NCBI GenBank assembly: GCA_016707605.1
Contig: JADJHJ010000002.1
Coordinates: 1 to 64,000 of the forward strand
From: Candidatus Promineofilum glycogenicum
GTDB taxonomy: Bacteria; Chloroflexota; Anaerolineae; Promineifilales; Promineifilaceae
Direction of reading: 5' to 3'
DNA: 64,000 nt
Shown: piece after piece, positions 60,911 through 64,000 of the stretch
How positions within the stretch are numbered: position 1 is the first letter of the stretch
How the letters are laid out: every line of letters starts with the position of its first letter
Translations under genes and position numbers: made by a program
Notes under the pieces: model-generated
The model's input: the letters and a program-made list of their open reading frames with translations, nothing else
The model's database searches: none
What the model was told of the DNA's origin: nothing

Positions 60911-61399
60911 ATGGAAGAACAAGACATCATGCGCGAACAGGCGCAAATTCTGACCGACCGCGCCCAGCGCCACCAGATGCACGGCGAACTGGGCGACGCC
61001 ATCGCCCTCTACCGGCGCTCGCTGGCCGTCTACCCCACGCCGGAGGCCCACACCTTCCTCGGCTGGGCCTACAGCCTGATGGACCGCTACGACGAGGCCA
61101 TCGCCGAGTGCGAGAAGGCCATCGCCCTCGACCCGACCTTCGGCAACCCGTACAACGACATCGGCGCTTACCTGATCGAGATGGATCGCTACGAGGAGGC
61201 CGTGCCCTGGCTGGAGCGGGCCACGGCCGCGCCGCGCTACGACACGCCGCAGTTCCCCTACGTCAATCTCGGCCGCGCCTACGAAGAGCTAAACCAGCCC
61301 TACCGCGCCCTGGCCTGCTACGACCGCGCTCTCGGCATCGCCCCGCTCTATCTGCCGGCCACGTGGGCCAAGTGGCTGCTGCTCAGCCGCCTGAACTAG
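60911..61399 (+). CDS. small TPR-repeat protein
   Basis: A 162-residue protein made of about four TPR units, e.g. ALYRRSLAVYPTPEAHTFLG, DEAIAECEKAIALDPTFGNP and YRALACYDRALGIAPLYLPA, with no signal peptide. TPR proteins bind other proteins; no partner is evident. The ATG at 60911 begins MEEQDIMREQAQ; the longer frame lies inside tagO. rlmH starts 13 bp after its stop, so the two may be transcribed together. Confidence 0.8.
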   Translation: MEEQDIMREQAQILTDRAQRHQMHGELGDAIALYRRSLAVYPTPEAHTFLGWAYSLMDRYDEAIAECEKAIALDPTFGNPYNDIGAYLIEMDRYEEAVPWLERATAAPRYDTPQFPYVNLGRAYEELNQPYRALACYDRALGIAPLYLPATWAKWLLLSRLN

Positions 61400-61412
61400 C
61401 CCGGCCGCGCCC

Positions 61413-61892
61413 ATGCCCCGCGCCATCGGCCATCTGACCGTCGCCGCCGTCGGCCGGCTGCGCGAACCCCACTGGCAGGCGGCGCAGGACGAGTACGCCC
61501 GCCGCCTGCGTCGCTACACCGACTTCCAACTGGTCGAGGTCAAGGACGTGGTCGGCCGGGCGTTGCCCGACGCCGTGGCCGCGGCCCGCGAAGGGGAGCA
61601 ACTGCTGGCCGCCGCGCCGCGTGGGGCGCGGCTGGTGCTGATGACGGCCGAAGGGCGGCAACATAGCAGCCCCGAACTGGCCGCCTGGCTACAGAATCAA
61701 CTGGAGCAGTACGGCCAACTGGCCTTCCTCATCGGCGGCCCGGTCGGCTTCGACCCGGCCACCATCGCCGCCGCCCACGAGCGCCTGGCCCTCTCCCGCC
61801 TGACCCTACCCCACGAACTGGCCCGCGTGGTGCTGCTGGAACAGCTCTACCGGGCGTTCACGATTGTCCACGGGGAGCCGTACCACAAGTGA
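61413..61892 (+). CDS. rlmH: 23S rRNA (pseudouridine1915-N3)-methyltransferase RlmH
   Basis: A 159-residue SPOUT-class enzyme acting on 70S ribosomes. ARLVLMTAEGRQHSSPELAA is the first knot strand, GQLAFLIGGPVGFDP the SAM-binding knot (GGP-x-G), and LSRLTLPHELARVVLLEQLY RAFTI and the C-terminal HGEPYHK are nearly invariant in RlmH. The family's N-terminus (EYARRLRRYTDFQLVEVKDV) is also clear. The ATG at 61413 is 13 bp after the TPR gene. Ends just before R4 repeats. Confidence 0.95.
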   Translation: MPRAIGHLTVAAVGRLREPHWQAAQDEYARRLRRYTDFQLVEVKDVVGRALPDAVAAAREGEQLLAAAPRGARLVLMTAEGRQHSSPELAAWLQNQLEQYGQLAFLIGGPVGFDPATIAAAHERLALSRLTLPHELARVVLLEQLYRAFTIVHGEPYHK

Positions 61893-61894
61893 AG

Positions 61895-61985
61895 AGTGGT
61901 GAGTGGGTCAGTAGGTCAGTATTCAGTGGTCACTGCGCCACTGACCCACTGACCCACTGAACTACTGACCCACTGACATACTGCC
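61895..61985. repeat. R4 palindrome between rlmH and rsmI
   Basis: Left arm AGTGGGTCAGTAGGTCAG (from about 61898), right arm CCACTGACCCACTGACCCAC... (61935 on) with four CACTGAC units. The right end supplies the final codons and stop of rsmI (61962-61985). Confidence 0.8.
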
Positions 61986-62645
61986 CACTCCCCCAATCAC
62001 CACCACATACTCCCCCCGCGCCTCCGCCCCGGCCAGCCCGGCGATGAGTTCCGACAGCGTGCCGCGGCGGACGGACTCGAATAGCTTGGTCAGTTCGTTG
62101 CAGATGGCCGCCGGCCGGTCGCCGTAGACGGCCAGGGCGTCGGCCAGGAAATCGGCCAGGCGATGGGGCGACTCGTAGAAGATCAGCGTGTGGGGCGAAT
62201 CGCGGTCGACGGCCAGGAAGCTCTGCCGCTTGCCGCTCTTGCGCGGCGCGAAGCCGCGAAAGGTGAAGCTGTGCGACGGCAGGCCGGACAGGACGAGGGC
62301 CATGACCAGCGCCGACGCGCCGGGGATCATCGTCACCGGCAGGTCAAGCTCAATGGCCCGGCGGACGAGGGTGAAGCCGGGGTCGGCCACGCCCGGCGTG
62401 CCGGCGTTGGAGACGACGGCCACCGACTGCCCGGCCTGCAACAGGGCCATGATGCGCGGCCCGGCGCGGTCTTCGTTGTGCTCGTGGAAGGCGATCTGCG
62501 GCTTCTTGATGTCGAAGTGCTTCAGCAGCAGGCCCGTCTTGCGCGTGTCCTCGCTGGCCACGGCATCGACGGCGCGCAATACCTCCAGCGCCCGCAAGCT
62601 GATGTCGCCGAGGTTGCCGATGGGCGTCGCCACCAGGTAAAGCAC
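61962..62645 (-). CDS. rsmI: 16S rRNA (cytidine1402-2'-O)-methyltransferase RsmI
   Basis: A 227-residue enzyme of the tetrapyrrole-methylase fold. LYLVATPIGNLGDISLRALE opens the protein, VASEDTRKTGLLLKHF, VAVVSNAGTPGVADPGFTLV and MIPGASALVMALVLSGLP are canonical, and FYESPHRLADFLADA and ICNELTKLFESVRRG end the fold. The final residues (GVGSMSVGQ) are encoded by an R4 repeat, replacing the usual C-terminal helical domain, and the protein is shorter than the ~270-290 residues common in the family. GTG start at 62645 with CGGAG upstream. Confidence 0.92.
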   Translation of the reverse strand: MLYLVATPIGNLGDISLRALEVLRAVDAVASEDTRKTGLLLKHFDIKKPQIAFHEHNEDRAGPRIMALLQAGQSVAVVSNAGTPGVADPGFTLVRRAIELDLPVTMIPGASALVMALVLSGLPSHSFTFRGFAPRKSGKRQSFLAVDRDSPHTLIFYESPHRLADFLADALAVYGDRPAAICNELTKLFESVRRGTLSELIAGLAGAEARGEYVVVIGGVGSMSVGQ

Positions 62646-62662
62646 GAAGACTCCGAAGAGAA

Positions 62663-62731
62663 GGAACCACAGATTACACAGATTTCACAGATTCCTAAGA
62701 AAATCTGTGAAATCTGTGTAATCGGTGGTTC
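62663..62731. repeat. R1 inverted repeat (near-perfect copy)
   Basis: Arms GGAACCACAGATTACACAGA... and ...TGTGTAATCGGTGGTTC. Between aroA's stop (62743) and the rsmI start. Confidence 0.9.
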
Positions 62732-62742
62732 TCTTCCTCTTT

Positions 62743-64000
62743 CTAGATTGGTTCGACCCACTCCATCGCCGCGCCCAGTTGGCGCATCGTCTCGACAAAG
62801 CCGGGAAAGCTGTCGGCCACGCAGGCCGCGTCGTGGATGATCGTCGGCTCCGTGGCCGCCAGCCCGGCCACGGCCAGAGCCATGCCCAGGCGGTGATCGT
62901 CGTGGCTGTCCACGCTGGCCCCCCTCAGGCGCGTCGGCCCGTGGACGGTGAAGCCATCCTCGTGCTCGTCGAGCTGGGCGCTCAGCCGGCGCAACTCGCC
63001 GACCAGCACGGCGATACGGTCTACTTCCTTGACCCGCAACTCGGCCGCGTCGCGCACGGTGCTGCGCCCGGCGGCCTGTGTGGCGGCCACGGCCCAGACC
63101 GGGAACTCGTCAATGGCCCGCACGACTGTCGGCCCATCCACGTCCACGGCGTGCAGTTCGGCAAAGCCCACGCTCAGATCGGCGGCCAGCTCGCCGCCGG
63201 TCATCTGCTGGTTGCCGACGCGCACGTCGGCGCCCATCGCCCGTAGCACTTGCAGCAGGCCGATGCGCGTCTCGTTGAGGCCCACGCCGCGAATGGTGAT
63301 CTGCGAATGGGGCACAATGGCCGCCGCCACCAGCGGGAACGCGGCCGAGGAGAAGTCGCCGGGCACGGTCATATCGAGCGGCAGCAGGCGGCGACCGCCA
63401 AACGGTTCATCACTTAGCGTCACCCAGCCGTCCTGCGTCGTGACGACCGCGCCCATCGCCATCAGCATCCGCTCGGTGTGGTCGCGGGCTGGGCCGGGCT
63501 GGTGGACGCGCACTCCTTCGGCGGTATACAGCCCGGCCAGCAGCAGGGCGCTCTTCACCTGGGCGCTGGCTACGGGCAGGCGATAGGCCAGGCCATGCAG
63601 CGGCGCGGGACGCAGGTGCAGCGGCGCGTGGCCGTTGTCGGCCTTGATGTCGGCCCCCATCTGTTGCAGCGGCTCCGTCACCCGGCCCATCGGCCGCTTG
63701 CGCAACTGCTCGCTGCCGTCAAGCACCGACGGGAACGACTGCCCGGCCATGACCCCGGCCAGCAAGCGAATGGCGGTGCCGGCGTTGCGGCAGTTGAGCG
63801 GCCCGGCCGGCCGCCGCAGCCCGCGCAGGCCGCGGCCGTCGACGCGCAAGTCCCAGGAGTTAGGGTGATGCTCGTCCATTTCGACGCTGACGCCCAGGGC
63901 GCGCACGACCTCTAGCGTCGCCAGCGTATCGCCGGCGGGCAGCCAGTTGCGAATGACGCTGACGCCATCGGCCAGCGCGGCCAGCAGCACGGCGCGGTGG
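62743..64000 (-). CDS. aroA: 3-phosphoshikimate 1-carboxyvinyltransferase (EPSP synthase), start beyond the window
   Basis: Reading from the window edge the codons give HRAVLLAALADG at 63999, matching the S-H-R-A start of EPSP synthases, so some 25 N-terminal residues are missing. NCRNAGTAIRLLAGVM, GSEQLRKRPMGRVTEPLQQM, PVASAQVKSALLLAGLY, DMTVPGDFSSAAFPLVAAAI, LNETRIGLLQVLRAMG, AELRVKEVDRIAVL and VDSHDDHRLGMALAVAGLAA are the family motifs. The enzyme makes EPSP for aromatic amino acids. It is followed (62663-62731) by an R1 palindrome before rsmI. Confidence 0.93.
   Translation of the reverse strand, partial: HRAVLLAALADGVSVIRNWLPAGDTLATLEVVRALGVSVEMDEHHPNSWDLRVDGRGLRGLRRPAGPLNCRNAGTAIRLLAGVMAGQSFPSVLDGSEQLRKRPMGRVTEPLQQMGADIKADNGHAPLHLRPAPLHGLAYRLPVASAQVKSALLLAGLYTAEGVRVHQPGPARDHTERMLMAMGAVVTTQDGWVTLSDEPFGGRRLLPLDMTVPGDFSSAAFPLVAAAIVPHSQITIRGVGLNETRIGLLQVLRAMGADVRVGNQQMTGGELAADLSVGFAELHAVDVDGPTVVRAIDEFPVWAVAATQAAGRSTVRDAAELRVKEVDRIAVLVGELRRLSAQLDEHEDGFTVHGPTRLRGASVDSHDDHRLGMALAVAGLAATEPTIIHDAACVADSFPGFVETMRQLGAAMEWVEPI

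Overview
The window is GC-rich, densely packed chromosomal DNA from a free-living bacterium. I infer a filamentous, Anaerolineae/Ardenticatenia-like member of the Chloroflexota. The grounds are the gene mix: heme A synthase (aerobic), a TagO/WecA-type transferase with an undecaprenyl-phosphate glycosyl-1-phosphate transferase and no lipid A genes, DUF4013, PhaR/phasin-like proteins, and many short palindromic intergenic repeats. No taxonomic marker such as rRNA is present, so the placement is tentative. I saw no tRNA, rRNA, CRISPR array, transposase or phage gene.

Layout. 1-4602: a decayed or badly sequenced molybdenum-hydroxylase operon (xdhC-like, FAD subunit, 2Fe-2S subunit, molybdopterin subunit) broken by many frameshifts. 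4603-6900: an AT-richer insert with a secreted beta-sandwich protein and two minimal-nucleotidyltransferase modules. 6995-11272: yqeB, two paralogous membrane-anchored hydrolases, and a yqeC-mocA fusion. yqeB and yqeC-mocA are maturation genes of selenium-dependent molybdenum hydroxylases, so 1-11 kb is probably one old functional unit. 11.4-21.6 kb: housekeeping genes (metallopeptidase, flavin reductase, phosphatase-superfamily enzyme, ArfB, ClpC, PPOX protein, MurI, two SRPBCC proteins) and a PhaR/phasin-like locus. 20.8-35.4 kb: a regulator-like protein with a duplicated domain, an SCP2-like protein and a large exopolysaccharide cluster (three O-antigen ligase/polymerase-like proteins, Wzz, Wzx, TPR, sulfotransferase, two glycosyltransferases, initiating PGT, lipoprotein). 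35.4-49.5 kb: class II aldolase, PanE, Fmt, DUF4013, DUF72, CtaA, FtsK, an S1-domain protein, PlsY, a tocopherol-cyclase-like protein, RsbRD-N, OsmC, Alr. 49.5-51.6 kb: a second AT-richer island with an orphan antitoxin-like gene, a probably frameshifted membrane protein and a RelE/Xre toxin-antitoxin pair. 51.6-64 kb: PLP decarboxylase, a tandem glycine riboswitch driving gcvH-gcvP, hydrolase, aldo/keto reductase, Upp, TagO/WecA, TPR, RlmH, RsmI and the start-truncated AroA.

Two themes cross the window. First, at least six families of short palindromic repeats sit between genes. They also invade genes: in frame inside yqeB and yqeC, as C-terminal codons of ctaA and rsmI, nested in each other at 48.2 kb, and a 30-bp perfect hairpin of unknown family inside the second aptamer of the glycine riboswitch. 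Second, several genes have a TANNAT -10 box ending 7-8 nt before the ATG and no Shine-Dalgarno sequence, which points to leaderless mRNAs.

The frameshifts (most in 1-11 kb, one in gcvP, one probable at 50.2 kb) may be real decay or consensus errors; reads are needed to tell.
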